Shown here: piece after piece, positions 54,061 to 63,483 of the stretch | How the letters are laid out: each line of letters starts with the position of its first letter | How positions within the stretch are numbered: the first letter of the stretch is position 1 | Assembly: GCA_963724975.1 (NCBI GenBank) | Contig: CAVRXB010000004.1 | Span: 1-64,000 of the forward strand | DNA length: 64,000 nt | Direction of reading: 5' to 3' | Source: CAIWHR01 sp963724975 | GTDB lineage: Bacteria; Pseudomonadota; Gammaproteobacteria; Burkholderiales; Casimicrobiaceae | Program-made: the position numbers and the translations under genes | The notes under the pieces: generated by a model | Databases searched by the model: none | Seen by the model: the letters and a program-made list of their open reading frames with translations, nothing else | What the model was told of the DNA's origin: nothing

Positions 54061-56211
54061 ATGATTGCAAGCCATTACGATGCACGCTGCACGGGCGCGC
54101 GCACGCCCGACGGTTCGACTCTGTTGCAGGCCAGCATCGCAACTGCGCTCGCGACCGGCATGCTGTTCGCGCCATCGATTGCCGACGCGCGCACGACCAA
54201 AATCGAGATTACGTCCCGGGTGATCGCCTTTGGCGGTTATTCATTTGCCGGGATCGGGCAGTACGAAAAGATCGTCGGCATCGCGACCGGTGAGGTCGAT
54301 CCGGCCGATCCCCTGAACGCGGTGATCACCGATATCGCGCTTGCGCCCACGAACGCGGACGGCCATGTCGTTTACCAACACAATTTCTACATTCTGAAGC
54401 CGCTCGACCCCAGCAAGGGAAATCACAAGGTAATGTACGAGCCGCCAAACCGCGGCGGCAAGACGTTCGCGACGCTCAATCGCAGCCCCGGCGGGAACGA
54501 TCCGGGCGGCACGATTACCGATCCCGTCGCGCTTGCGAACTCATTCCTGTGGCCACGCGGCTACACCATGGTTTTCAGTGGATGGGAGAACGATCTTGCG
54601 GACCTGACGAGCTTCACGGCGACAGCCCACTTTCCCGTCCTGAAAATGCCCGACGATTCTGATATCACCGGCCCGGCCTACGAATACATCGTTACCGGCG
54701 GAGCCTCATTCAATCTCACGTATGACGCAGCCTCGCTGAGCCAGGATCCGAGCGTCGCCAAACTCACCCATCGCGTGCACCTCGATGATGCTCCGGTAAC
54801 GGTGCCGGCGTCTGGCTGGGCGTATGACGCCACCGGGTCGGCGATCCACCTGACATCCGGCAATTTCGTCAATAACGATATCTACGAGTTCTCGTATGTC
54901 GCGAAGAATCCGACACCGAACGGGATCGGGTTTGCCGCGGTACGTGATTTCAACTCGTTCCTGCGATATGCCGCAGCGGATGATTTCGACACGCCCAATC
55001 CGCTCGCCGGAGATGTGACGCGGATCTATACGGAGATCTCGTCGCAGCCGGGTCGATTTCTCAACGACTTCACGCATCTCGGGTTCAACGAGGACGAAAG
55101 CCACCGCAAGGTATTCGACGGGATGATGCAGTGGGTCGCTGCGGCGGACGGCATCAACATGAATTATCGTTGGTCGCAAACCGGGCGCACGGAGCGCAAT
55201 CGCCAGGACCACCTCTATCTCGAAGGACTGTTCCCGTTCGCGAATCAGACTTTGCATGATCCGATCTCGGGGACGACCGACGGTCGGTACAAGAGATGCG
55301 AGGCGAGTGACACGTGCCCGTTGGCGATGGAATTCTATTCGTCGAACGAGTACTGGGTGAAGGGCGCGTCACTGTTCCACACCGACCCGATGGGCACGGT
55401 TGACCTGGCCGATCATCCGGATGCGCGTTTGTACCTGCTTTCGAGCAAGCAGCATGGTGGTGCGGGCAACCCGGCCAACAAAGGCAATTGCCAGCAGTTC
55501 CTGAACCCTCTCGACTCGGCTCCGATTCAGCGCGGGTTGTGGGAGGCGCTGGATCAGTGGTCTGCCCACGGCGTCAATCCACCGCCCTCCCGTATTCCGA
55601 GCCTAAAGGACAAGACGATGGTACCGCCGCTGCCGCAAGCGGGCGTCGGCTTCCCGAATATCCCCGGTGTCACGTATACCGGCTTGAAGACGACGCGTTA
55701 CCGCTTCGATTACGGGCCGAATTTCTATACGACCTACGTCCCGACGATCAATCCGCCCGTGATTACTCAGCCGATCGAGGACAACCCCGCGAACGGACCG
55801 ATCTATCCGACGTATGTGCCGACGACCGATGCGGACGGCAATGAAATTGCCGGTATCCGTCTCCCGGAGTTGACGGTGCCGCTCGCGACGTACACGGGGT
55901 GGGCGCTACGATCCGGCGCCTGGGCAAACGATGGATGCGAAGGTTCGGGCCAGTACATTCCGTTCGCATCGACGAAGTCGCAGCGCATAACGTCCGGAGA
56001 TCCACGGCTGTCGGTCGAAGAACGCTATCCGTCGTTCGGCGAGTACAGCAGCGCGGTCATGCGCGCGATCGATGGCCTGGTCAAGGACCGCTTGTTGCTC
56101 TGCGAGGATACCGACGCCATGGAATCGCGGCTGATTCAAGCGGGTCTCGACGCCGGCGTTCCGCGGCCACACGGGAACCAGCCCACTCACAAAAAGATAC
56201 CGCACTGCTAG
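54061..56211 (+). CDS. Secreted alpha/beta hydrolase-domain protein
   Basis: 716 residues. The ATG at 54061 follows GAGGAGCAACC. A signal-like helix (LLQASIATALATGMLFAPSI, then ADA) is preceded by a longer n-region. The mature part matches the large 'alpha/beta hydrolase domain' family: VMYEPPNRGGKTFATLNRS, LWPRGYTMVFSGWENDLA, GIGFAAVRDFNSFLRYA, LNDFTHLGFNEDESHRKVFD, YSSNEYWVKGASLFHTDP and YLLSSKQHGGA. Several members are secreted esterases of unknown substrate. Ends at a clear terminator. Clean frame. Confidence 0.85.
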   Translation: MIASHYDARCTGARTPDGSTLLQASIATALATGMLFAPSIADARTTKIEITSRVIAFGGYSFAGIGQYEKIVGIATGEVDPADPLNAVITDIALAPTNADGHVVYQHNFYILKPLDPSKGNHKVMYEPPNRGGKTFATLNRSPGGNDPGGTITDPVALANSFLWPRGYTMVFSGWENDLADLTSFTATAHFPVLKMPDDSDITGPAYEYIVTGGASFNLTYDAASLSQDPSVAKLTHRVHLDDAPVTVPASGWAYDATGSAIHLTSGNFVNNDIYEFSYVAKNPTPNGIGFAAVRDFNSFLRYAAADDFDTPNPLAGDVTRIYTEISSQPGRFLNDFTHLGFNEDESHRKVFDGMMQWVAAADGINMNYRWSQTGRTERNRQDHLYLEGLFPFANQTLHDPISGTTDGRYKRCEASDTCPLAMEFYSSNEYWVKGASLFHTDPMGTVDLADHPDARLYLLSSKQHGGAGNPANKGNCQQFLNPLDSAPIQRGLWEALDQWSAHGVNPPPSRIPSLKDKTMVPPLPQAGVGFPNIPGVTYTGLKTTRYRFDYGPNFYTTYVPTINPPVITQPIEDNPANGPIYPTYVPTTDADGNEIAGIRLPELTVPLATYTGWALRSGAWANDGCEGSGQYIPFASTKSQRITSGDPRLSVEERYPSFGEYSSAVMRAIDGLVKDRLLLCEDTDAMESRLIQAGLDAGVPRPHGNQPTHKKIPHC

Positions 56212-56228
56212 AGAACGGCTGAGACGGC

Positions 56229-56270
56229 AACCGGGCCCACTGCCACATTGGCGGTGGGCTTTCTTTTTCG
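56229..56270 (+). terminator. Rho-independent terminator after the hydrolase
   Basis: gggcccactgccacattggc pairs with the following ggtgggc stem (one G-U pair), then ctttcttttt. It begins 18 bases after the stop of the alpha/beta hydrolase gene. No gene is seen in the following 300 bases up to 56572. Confidence 0.85.
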
Positions 56271-56572
56271 GGGAACCAATGGTTTGTTGTGACTCTAGTG
56301 GGCGCGTTCCGATCCGTCATCCCGCACTGTTCCGATACCGTCGATCGCGGCTACGCGACTAACTTCGTAGACGATCCGACGACAGGAACTCGTAGGGATC
56401 GTAGGCGAAATACTCGCGATCCGGCGCCGATAGAACGGCCGCCGGACCGGAGTTTCGCAATTGCGGCTCCGGCGTTATGCTCGACAGCGCCGCGGCCATC
56501 CCGACCGGGCTGCCCGGCGAGACCGCCGACCCAAGGCGAAAAACGACATGCCCACGAGGCCTGGAGGAAGAA

Positions 56573-57820
56573 GTGAGTCAGTTACCGCCGCTTAAGCTGC
56601 ACGTGCCCGAGCCTACCGGACGCCCGGGGCGCGACACCGATTTTTCCTATCTCAATCTGTCGCCCGCGGGCGCGGTGCGGCGGCCTGCCGTCGACACGCG
56701 GCCCTCCGAGACCATGGATGTTGCCGACGCGCTCATTCGCGTCCTGGACGACGAGGGACGTGCCGTCGGCCCGTGGGATCCCAAGGCGGACCCGGAGCTC
56801 TTGCGCGCCGGATTGCGCGCGATGATGAAGACCCGGATCTTCGATGCCCGCATGCAGATCGCGCAGCGGCAGAAAAAGATCTCGTTCTACATGCAGAGCT
56901 TGGGCGAGGAGGCGATCAGCATCGGGCAGGTGCTCGCGCTCAACCCGGACGACATGTGCTTTCCCACCTATCGCCAGCAGGGCATTCTCGTCGCGCGCGG
57001 CTACAGCCTCGTCGACATGATGTGCCAGCTCCTCTCGAACAGCCACGACCCGATCAAGGGGCGCCAGCTGCCGGTGATGTATTCGTCGAAGGCGAGCGGC
57101 TTCTTCTCGGTGTCGGGCAACCTCGGCACGCAATACATCCAGGCCGTGGGCTGGGCGATGGCCTCGGCGATCAAGGGCGACACGCGGGTCTCGTCGGCGT
57201 GGATCGGCGACGGCTCGACGGCCGAGGCCGACTTCCACAGCGCGCTTACGTTCGCGGCGGTGTACCACGCGCCGGTCATCCTCAACATCGTCAACAACCA
57301 GTGGGCGATTTCCTCGTTCACGGGTATCGCCGGTGGCGAGGCCGCCACGTTTGCGGCGCGTGGCGTGGGCAACGGCATCGCCTCGATGCGCGTCGACGGC
57401 AACGATTTCCTGGCGGTGCTCGCGACCTCGCGCTGGGCCGCGGAGCGCGCGCGGCGTGGGCTGGGGCCGACGCTGATCGAATGGGTCACGTACCGCGGCG
57501 GCGCGCACTCGACCTCCGACGATCCGTCCAAGTACCGGCCGGCGGACGACTGGAAGCGCTTTCCGCTGGGCGATCCCGTGCAGCGGTTGAAGCAACACCT
57601 GCTCTCGATCGGCGCGTTGACGGAGGACGAGTACACGCGCACGCAGAAGGAGCTGGAGGAAGAAGTGGTCGCGGCGCAGAAGGAGGCCGAAAGCTACGGC
57701 AGCCTCGCGTCCGGCCACGTGCACGATGCATCGACGATGTTCGACGATGTCTACAAGGACATGCCGGCGCACTTGAAGCGACAGCGCGACGAGCTGGGAG
57801 CCTCCGCATGGCCTCGATGA
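56573..57820 (+). CDS. bkdA1: Branched-chain 2-oxoacid dehydrogenase E1 alpha
   Basis: 415 residues from a GTG after CTGGAGGAAGAA. Thiamine-diphosphate E1 alpha signature: SAWIGDGSTAEADFHSALTF, then LNIVNNQWAISSF. Long N-terminal extension (PTGRPGRDTDFSYLNLSPAG) and FYMQSLGEEAISIGQVLAL are typical of 2-oxoisovalerate dehydrogenase rather than pyruvate dehydrogenase. With E1 beta, E2 and E3 it oxidises the keto acids of Val, Leu and Ile. It overlaps bkdA2 by 13 bases. Clean. Confidence 0.92.
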   Translation: MSQLPPLKLHVPEPTGRPGRDTDFSYLNLSPAGAVRRPAVDTRPSETMDVADALIRVLDDEGRAVGPWDPKADPELLRAGLRAMMKTRIFDARMQIAQRQKKISFYMQSLGEEAISIGQVLALNPDDMCFPTYRQQGILVARGYSLVDMMCQLLSNSHDPIKGRQLPVMYSSKASGFFSVSGNLGTQYIQAVGWAMASAIKGDTRVSSAWIGDGSTAEADFHSALTFAAVYHAPVILNIVNNQWAISSFTGIAGGEAATFAARGVGNGIASMRVDGNDFLAVLATSRWAAERARRGLGPTLIEWVTYRGGAHSTSDDPSKYRPADDWKRFPLGDPVQRLKQHLLSIGALTEDEYTRTQKELEEEVVAAQKEAESYGSLASGHVHDASTMFDDVYKDMPAHLKRQRDELGASAWPR

Positions 57821-58845
57821 CGATGATCCAGGCGATCCGCTCGGCGATGGACGTGATGCTCGGGCGCGACGACAACGTGGTGGTGTTCGGCCAGGACGTG
57901 GGATTCTTCGGCGGCGTGTTCCGCTGCACGGACGGTTTGCAGGCGAAGTACGGCACCTCGCGCGTGTTCGACACGCCGATCGCCGAGGGCGGCATCGTCG
58001 GTATCGCCGTCGGCATGGGCGCGTATGGACTGCGCCCGGTCGCCGAGATCCAGTTCGCCGACTACTTCTATCCGGCCTACGACCAGATCGTGTCCGAGGC
58101 CGCGCGCGTGCGCTATCGCTCGGCGGGCGATTTCACCGCGCCGATCACCGTGCGCATGCCGTGCGGCGGCGGCATCTATGGCGGACAGACGCACAGCCAG
58201 AGTCCCGAAGCGCTGTTGACGCACGTGTGCGGCCTGCGCACCGTGATGCCGTCCAATCCGTACGACGCCAAGGGGCTGCTCATCGCGTCGATCGAATGCG
58301 ATGACCCGGTGATCTTTCTCGAGCCCAAGCGCATCTACAACGGTCCGTTCGACGGGCATCACGACAAGCCGGTGGTGCCGTGGACAGGCTTGCCTCTCGC
58401 CGAAGTGCCCGAGGGCTATTACACGGTGCCGCTCGAATCGGCGGCGATCATCCGCCCGGGCAACGCGCTCACCGTGCTCACGTACGGCACGATGGTGTGG
58501 GTCTCGGAAGCCGCGGCGCGCGAGACCGGCATCGACGCGGAGATCATCGATCTGCGCAGCCTCTGGCCGATGGACCTCGACACCGTCGTCAATTCGGTCA
58601 GGAAGACCGGCCGCTGCGTGATCGTCCACGAAGCGACGCGCACCAGCGGTTTCGGCGCGGAGCTCGCAGCACTCGTCCAGGAGCATTGCTTCTTCAATCT
58701 GGAGGCGCCGATCGAGCGCGTGACGGGATGGGACACCCCGTATCCGCACGCGCAGGAGTGGGCTTATTTCCCCGGCCCCGACCGGGTTGGCGCCGCGTTC
58801 CGGCGCGTGCTGGAGGAGCTGAATATGAATGCGGATTTGATATGA
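57808..58845 (+). CDS. bkdA2: Branched-chain 2-oxoacid dehydrogenase E1 beta
   Basis: 345 residues. Start MASMTMIQAIRSAMDVMLGR. Family marks: VVVFGQDVGFFGGVFRCTDG, VFDTPIAEGGIVGIAVGMGA, GLRPVAEIQFADYFYPAYDQ, VRMPCGGGIYGGQTHSQSPE and VIFLEPKRIYNGPFDGHHDK. Partner of the alpha subunit. Overlaps the E2 start by four bases (ATGA). Clean. Confidence 0.93.
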   Translation: MASMTMIQAIRSAMDVMLGRDDNVVVFGQDVGFFGGVFRCTDGLQAKYGTSRVFDTPIAEGGIVGIAVGMGAYGLRPVAEIQFADYFYPAYDQIVSEAARVRYRSAGDFTAPITVRMPCGGGIYGGQTHSQSPEALLTHVCGLRTVMPSNPYDAKGLLIASIECDDPVIFLEPKRIYNGPFDGHHDKPVVPWTGLPLAEVPEGYYTVPLESAAIIRPGNALTVLTYGTMVWVSEAAARETGIDAEIIDLRSLWPMDLDTVVNSVRKTGRCVIVHEATRTSGFGAELAALVQEHCFFNLEAPIERVTGWDTPYPHAQEWAYFPGPDRVGAAFRRVLEELNMNADLI

Positions 58846-60098
58846 GCGTACACGTCGTGAAGGTGCCGGACATCGGCGAAGGCATTGCCGAAGTCGAGGT
58901 CGTCGAGTGGTACGTCGCAGCCGGGCGATACGATCAAAGCGGATCAGACCGTCGCCGACTTGATGACGGACAAGGCGACCGTGGAGGTGCCTTCGCCGAT
59001 TTCGGGCCGCGTTATATCGCTCGGCGGAAAGGCCGGCGACAAGCTTGCAGTAGGCGCCGAACTGATCCGGCTCGAAACAGATGGCGCAGGCGCCGTCGGT
59101 GCGGGCAAGGCTGCGGCGGCTGCGCCTGCGGCCGGCGCGACGAGTGCTCCGTCTGCAACGACGGCCGGGAAGGCCGCCGCTGCGTCGGCCGACGCCAGTC
59201 ATCAGAAACCGCGACGCCGCTTTCATCGATCGGTAAACCGCTAGCGTCGCCGTCCGTTCGCCGCCACGCGCGCGAGCTGCAGATCGAACTGTCACGCGTG
59301 CGCGGCAGCGGGCCCGGTGGACGGATCGAGCACGACGACCTCGTGCGCCATGCGGAAGGCGCCGGCGCAAAACCCGAACGCGCGCCGCGCTACGCCGAGC
59401 GCAACGACCAGCACGATGTGGCCGTGATCGGTCTGCGCCGGCAGATCGCGCTGCGCATGCGCGAATCGCTGCGCATCCCGCATTTCACCTACGTCGAGGA
59501 AATCGACGTCACCGAGCTCGAAGCGCTGCGCGCGCAACTCAACGACGAGCACGGCAAGGAGCGAGGACGGCTCACCGTGCTGCCGTTCCTGATGCGCGCC
59601 ATCGTGCTCGCCATGCCTTCGTTCCCGCAGATGAACGCGCGTTTCGACGACGAGAAGGGCATCGTCACGCGGTACGGCGCCGTGCACATCGGCGTGGCGG
59701 CGCAGACGGAGTCCGGGCTCATGGTGCCGGTCGTGCGACATGCCGAGGCGCGCGACCTGTGGTCCAGCGCCGCCGAAGTGACGCGCCTTGCCGAAGCTGC
59801 GCGCACCGGCAAGGCGACACGCGACGAGCTCTCCGGCTCGACGATCACCATCACGAGCCTCGGTCCCCTCGGCGGCATCGTCACCACGCCGGTGATCAAC
59901 ATACCGGAAGTCGCGATCGTCGGCGTGAACCGAATCGTCGAGCGACCTGTCATTAGATCTGGGGCGATCGTGCCGCGGAAAATGATGAACCTGTCGTCGT
60001 CGTTCGATCACCGCGTCGTCGACGGTCAGCAGGCGGCCGAGTTCGTGCAGGCGCTGCGCCGCTATCTCGAGTGCCCGGCATTGCTGTTCGTGGATTGA
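58842..60098 (+). CDS. bkdB: Branched-chain 2-oxoacid dehydrogenase E2 (lipoamide acyltransferase), frameshifted
   Basis: E2 core that carries lipoyl arms. Lipoyl domain: VVKVPDIGEGIAEVEVVEWY, a shift near 58925 where an extra G in a GGG run moves the frame, then DLMTDKATVEVPSPISGRV with the lipoyl Lys. An Ala-rich linker follows, and near 59205 a second shift leads into the peripheral-subunit binding domain (ASPSVRRHARELQIELSRVR) and the catalytic domain ending SSSFDHRVVDGQQAAEFVQ with the HxxxDG site. No lpd (E3) gene follows in the window. Confidence 0.88.
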   Translation: MSVHVVKVPDIGEGIAEVEVVEWYVAAGRYDQSGSDRRRLDDGQGDRGGAFADFGPRYIARRKGRRQACSRRRTDPARNRWRRRRRCGQGCGGCACGRRDECSVCNDGREGRRCVGRRQSSETATPLSSIGKPLASPSVRRHARELQIELSRVRGSGPGGRIEHDDLVRHAEGAGAKPERAPRYAERNDQHDVAVIGLRRQIALRMRESLRIPHFTYVEEIDVTELEALRAQLNDEHGKERGRLTVLPFLMRAIVLAMPSFPQMNARFDDEKGIVTRYGAVHIGVAAQTESGLMVPVVRHAEARDLWSSAAEVTRLAEAARTGKATRDELSGSTITITSLGPLGGIVTTPVINIPEVAIVGVNRIVERPVIRSGAIVPRKMMNLSSSFDHRVVDGQQAAEFVQALRRYLECPALLFVD

Positions 60099-60135
60099 TC
60101 AAACTGGACGCCAGCGACGCGCCGACAGCCAACGC

Positions 60136-61761
60136 ATGAGCGCGACGGGCCGCCCCGAGCGCGAATACCGGAGCGCGAAGCGCGAAGGTACTCCATTGAA
60201 CCCTGAACGCACGCGACTGACAGATGCGCTGCTGCTCTCGCTGCTCATTCACGCGTGGCTGTTGAGTCTGACCTTCGGTAGCCAGGGATGGTGGCTTCCC
60301 GGCTTCGGCTTGCCCTGGCAAGATCGATGGATCGAGGAACCCGATCTGCGCGTCGTCGTCGTTCCGCCGCAGGTCACAGCCGAGGAGCCGGTCGGGTCGC
60401 GGAGCCGGTGGTCGCGGAGCCGTTGCCGCAGGCGCGGGTCGAGCCGCCTGTTACCAGTAGGACGACGCCAACGCCATCCGCGTCCCGCACGCCGACCCCG
60501 CGGCCGACTACAGCAGCGATCGTGCCGAAGACGGATCAGAGTGCAGAGGCCAATCCGGGATAGACGCCGCGACCGGTGCGGCCCCTGCACAAGCGCCTTT
60601 GCGCGCTGATCGGGCCGGTAACAAGGCGCCGCCGTCGATCTCCCGCGCCGGCCGTGATCGCCGTGGCGCCGACCGACGAGGCCACCTGGGTCGTGCCCAC
60701 CACTCCACCTGTGCCAACGCCCGTCATCGAGGCAGCGCCAAGCGTCTCGATTCCGGAGACCGCGACGCCCTCGCTTCGAGATGCTGGCGACGCAGCGCCC
60801 GCGCGAATCGACCAAGAGGCGTCAGAGCGAACGGCGCAGGCCGAGAATGCGCGGCTGGAGGCCGAACGGAGGAGGTTGCGGCCGCGCGCGTTGAGGCCGC
60901 ACGCGTTGAGGCCGAGACGGGCTGAGGCTGCACGCGCTGAGGTTGAGGGGCTGAGGCCGCGCGCGTTGAGGCCGCGCGCGCTGAGGCGTGCACGCCGCGC
61001 TGAAGCTGCACGCGCAGAGGCCGCACGGGCGGAGGCTGCACGGGCTGAAGCTGCACGCGCTGAGGCTGCACGCGCTGAAGCTGCACGCGCAGAGGCTGCA
61101 CGCGCTGAAGCCGCACGGGCTGAGGCTGACGCGCAGAGGCTGCACGCGCTGAGGCCGCACGGGCTGAGGCTGCACGCGCTGAGGCCGCACGCGCTGAGGC
61201 TGCACGGGCTGAGGCTGCACGGCTGAGGCTGCACGCGCTGAGGCTGCACGCGCTGAGGCCGCACGCGCCGAAGTTGCGCAAGAGGCGGCTGCAAGACGCG
61301 AAGAAGCGCGTCGGGCGATGGGACGACAGCTGGACGAGGAAGCTGCCCGGCGTGAAGCAGCAACGGCTTCAGCAGGACCGTCACGCTCGCTGCCCCCTCC
61401 GTGGAACAGCGCACGTCGATACAGGCTCTTCGGTCGCACTGACCCCAACGAGGACATCATCCGGTACGCGGAAGCCTGGGAACGGAAGATCCAAGTGAAC
61501 ATGACGTTCGACATGTTCCGCGAAGCGGCGAAGCAGCCTCACAGCAATCCCATCGTGACGGTGGCCATTCGCAGCGACGGCTCGGTGGAGTCGGTGACCA
61601 TCGTTCTATCCAGCGGCGTGGCGGCCCTCGACGAAGCGATACGACGCATCGTTGATATGCAGAAACCTTACCAGGCGTTCCCGCCGAACCTAGCCCACGA
61701 GTGGGACGTGATCGAGATCCGCCGAACCTGGTACTTCGACGTGGCGATCCGGCTGTACTGA
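60136..61761 (+). CDS. TonB/TolA-like energy-transducing protein with 15-nt repeat tract, frameshifted
   Basis: An N-terminal anchor helix (TDALLLSLLIHAWLLSLTFG) is followed by a Pro-rich stretch (VAEPVVAEPLPQARVEPP), then a long Ala-Arg-Glu helix of TolA type, and a TonB C-terminal domain (NPIVTVAIRSDGSVESVTIV, ALDEAIRRIVDMQKPYQAFP). Such proteins couple the proton-motive force to the outer membrane. The frame changes several times between about 60390 and 61310, mostly inside the repeat tract. The end is clean. Likely an authentic gene whose repeat was mis-sequenced or slipped. Confidence 0.75.
60880..61275 (+). repeat. 15-nt coding tandem repeat (Ala-Ala-Arg-Ala-Glu)
   Basis: About 26 units of a gctgcacgcgctgag-type 15-mer, with c/t and a/g wobble, encode EAARA repeats of a TolA-like helix. 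At least one unit is 14 bases long (near 61213), which throws the frame. The tract is a probable slippage hotspot for both replication and sequencing. Confidence 0.85.
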
Positions 61762-61896
61762 TGGGACGATGACAGGCGCTTCGCGGCCAGTTCCAGACGG
61801 TCGCCCTTACATCTCTATTTGCCGGGAAGCAGCCGTTGAGGACGTGGCCGGCGCCTGGCGATACCACGCCGCCGCCGAGCACTCAGCGAACGCAGT

Positions 61897-62052
61897 TCAG
61901 CCGCCGGGTGGCTCGTATCCGTTGGACGGGTTGTAGAGCTGTGGGTAGTTCGAGATGACGGCGAGGACATCCTTGTCGGCGGGAAGCCGTGGTTTCGGGA
62001 GTGAATAACCTATGTTGCGCTTCGGCTTCCGTCGGTCGCCGATATGTCTCAA
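61897..62052 (-). pseudogene. C-terminal gene fragment cut by an inverted-repeat element
   Basis: A 51-codon frame ends ADKDVLAVISNYPQLYNPSN with GYEPPGG and a stop, a plausible protein C-terminus. Upstream, its frame stops inside the terminal repeat of the element at 62056. I do not recognise the protein. The rest of 61762-62426 holds only the element and undetermined sequence. Confidence 0.35.
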
Positions 62053-62055
62053 TTC

Positions 62056-62223
62056 GGCCTATTCTGTTGAAAAACTCGAATGCTCCGCGTTCGTGGACGA
62101 CGAGCGAAAACGTCGACCTCTTAGAACGATCCAGGATCGACGATCGTCACTCGGGTGATGGTCAGAAGACCCCGAAAAACATCGCGGCACATGACATCGA
62201 AGAGTTTTTCAACAGAATAGGCC
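62056..62223. mobile_element. 168-bp MITE-like element with 22-bp perfect terminal inverted repeats
   Basis: The left end (62056-62077) begins ggcctattctgttgaaaaac and the right end (62202-62223) is its exact 22-base reverse complement. No transposase frame lies between them. Ends of this kind (TATTCTGTTGAAAAAC) belong to DDE insertion sequences. I see no target duplication. It may be a non-autonomous derivative or an IS remnant. Confidence 0.8.
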
Positions 62224-62391
62224 AACTGCGGTCGTAGTGCATTACGCTCAATAGCTGACGCATTGAACGAGTCGGTACCGCGGTTGCCGGGCCAGGGACG
62301 AGCATTAACGCGTATCGCCGCGTCCGTGCTCGCCTGCGTCCGGGGCAGCAAGGAGCGTTTCGTTCGCGATCGCGACCGATCGCCATGAAAT

Positions 62392-62425
62392 ACAGCCGGC
62401 CGCTGAGCGTGCTTCGGCCGGCTGT
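62392..62425 (-). terminator. Hairpin terminator after the ferritin-like gene
   Basis: ACAGCCGGCCG and CGGCCGGCTGT form a perfect 11-bp stem with a 12-base loop starting two bases after the stop codon. The following bases in the direction of transcription (ATTTCAT) give only a weak T-run. Confidence 0.7.
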
Positions 62426-62426
62426 T

Positions 62427-62954
62427 TCAGTAGCCCATCCGCGTCGACGTGTCGTCCTGGTCTTCCACGTCGAGCTTGGCTTCCGGAGGCAGCTTCTTGA
62501 TGATCTCTTCGATCATGCGAACGTGATCGGCCTCTTCTGCCCGCAACTCCTCAAATAGCGCCTTGACGTCCGGCTGCTTGACGTAGCGGAGGGCCAGGTC
62601 GTAAAACGCGAAGGCCTTCTTTTCGGAGGACAACGCCACCAGGTACGCATCGAGCGGGGACATATTCTGACGGGGTGCGCCGAAGTCTGGGGCTTCCACG
62701 TCAAAGATGTCGTCGAGCCTGACCTTCGGGCGTTCGTCGCCAAATAGCGCGAGCCGGCGCTCAGCGATCTGTTCACCGTGCTTATTCTCATTGACGGCCA
62801 TCGATTGAAATACCGACGCGGCATCATCGTCATAACGGCTTCCGAGTTGTTCGACGAACTGCGTGTACCGCTTATATGCTTCGACCTCTATCAAGGTCGC
62901 GAGATCGAGAGCGTCTACCAAAGTGAGTTTGGAGTAATCAAGTCTTGTTGGCAT
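62427..62954 (-). CDS. Rubrerythrin/ferritin-like diiron protein
   Basis: 175 residues. Four-helix bundle with carboxylate ligands: LIEVEAYKRYTQFVEQLG, VNENKHGEQIAERRLALFG, ALSSEKKAFAFYDLALRYVK and EELRAEEADHVRMIEEIIKK. The pattern (E, ENxHGE, E, EEADH) fits a ferritin-like diiron site of the rubrerythrin group without the rubredoxin domain. Possible role in peroxide defence or iron handling; the neighbouring catalase supports this. Start chosen after CAGGAGCTAT. Confidence 0.85.
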   Translation of the reverse strand: MPTRLDYSKLTLVDALDLATLIEVEAYKRYTQFVEQLGSRYDDDAASVFQSMAVNENKHGEQIAERRLALFGDERPKVRLDDIFDVEAPDFGAPRQNMSPLDAYLVALSSEKKAFAFYDLALRYVKQPDVKALFEELRAEEADHVRMIEEIIKKLPPEAKLDVEDQDDTSTRMGY

Positions 62955-63483
62955 ATAGCTCCTGGCTACCATGAAGCGGAAAGCTGAGTGCGAGCCAGTT
63001 CGATCTATGGGGAATTCAAACAACTGTCCCCGGCACGCAAAACAGTATCACCGCGCCGACCATTCGGTCAAAGCGGGGCTTGCCGCTGCCATCGCGGGTT
63101 CACAAGCCGCCCGTGGATAGACAGGCGCGGCTTGCGAAGTTCGGCTCCGCAGCAATGAACGGCAGCTTCGGGGCGTTCTGAGACCGTCGACGAAGAGGCG
63201 GTTCGCGGCCAACTCCGGACGGTCGAGCTCCCACTCCAAAGCGGCTGCGGCGTAGTGGTTGCAGACGCGTCGCGCGTCGCGGACAACAGTGTCCTGTTTC
63301 GACCTTTTTCTGATGGTTTGTTGATCCCCGACATAACGGGTGATCACACATGGTGGAACATTCATATTGGTTAGAGTTGTAGAGCTTCTGTCCGGCGCGT
63401 CGGGCGGTTGGTCGCTTTGCCGCGTCGCGCAACTGCGCGATTAGCTATAAGACAATGGACCCATCACCTAGCAGGAGAACTAT
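62955..63483. promoter_or_regulatory. Divergent intergenic region of the ferritin-like and catalase genes
   Basis: No gene supported. A minus-strand frame reads LEWELDRPELAANRLFVDG near 63180-63235; a similar string (DRLELAAKRLSS) is seen on the minus strand near 61770-61800, so both may be degraded copies of one unknown gene. The part next to katA (63330-63483) holds AT-rich promoter-like sequence and an AGGAGAACTAT ribosome site. Confidence 0.4.

Noticed and set aside
60880..61275. Possible CRISPR array
   Set aside because: Repeats are contiguous 15-mers without unique spacers and encode a TolA-like helix.
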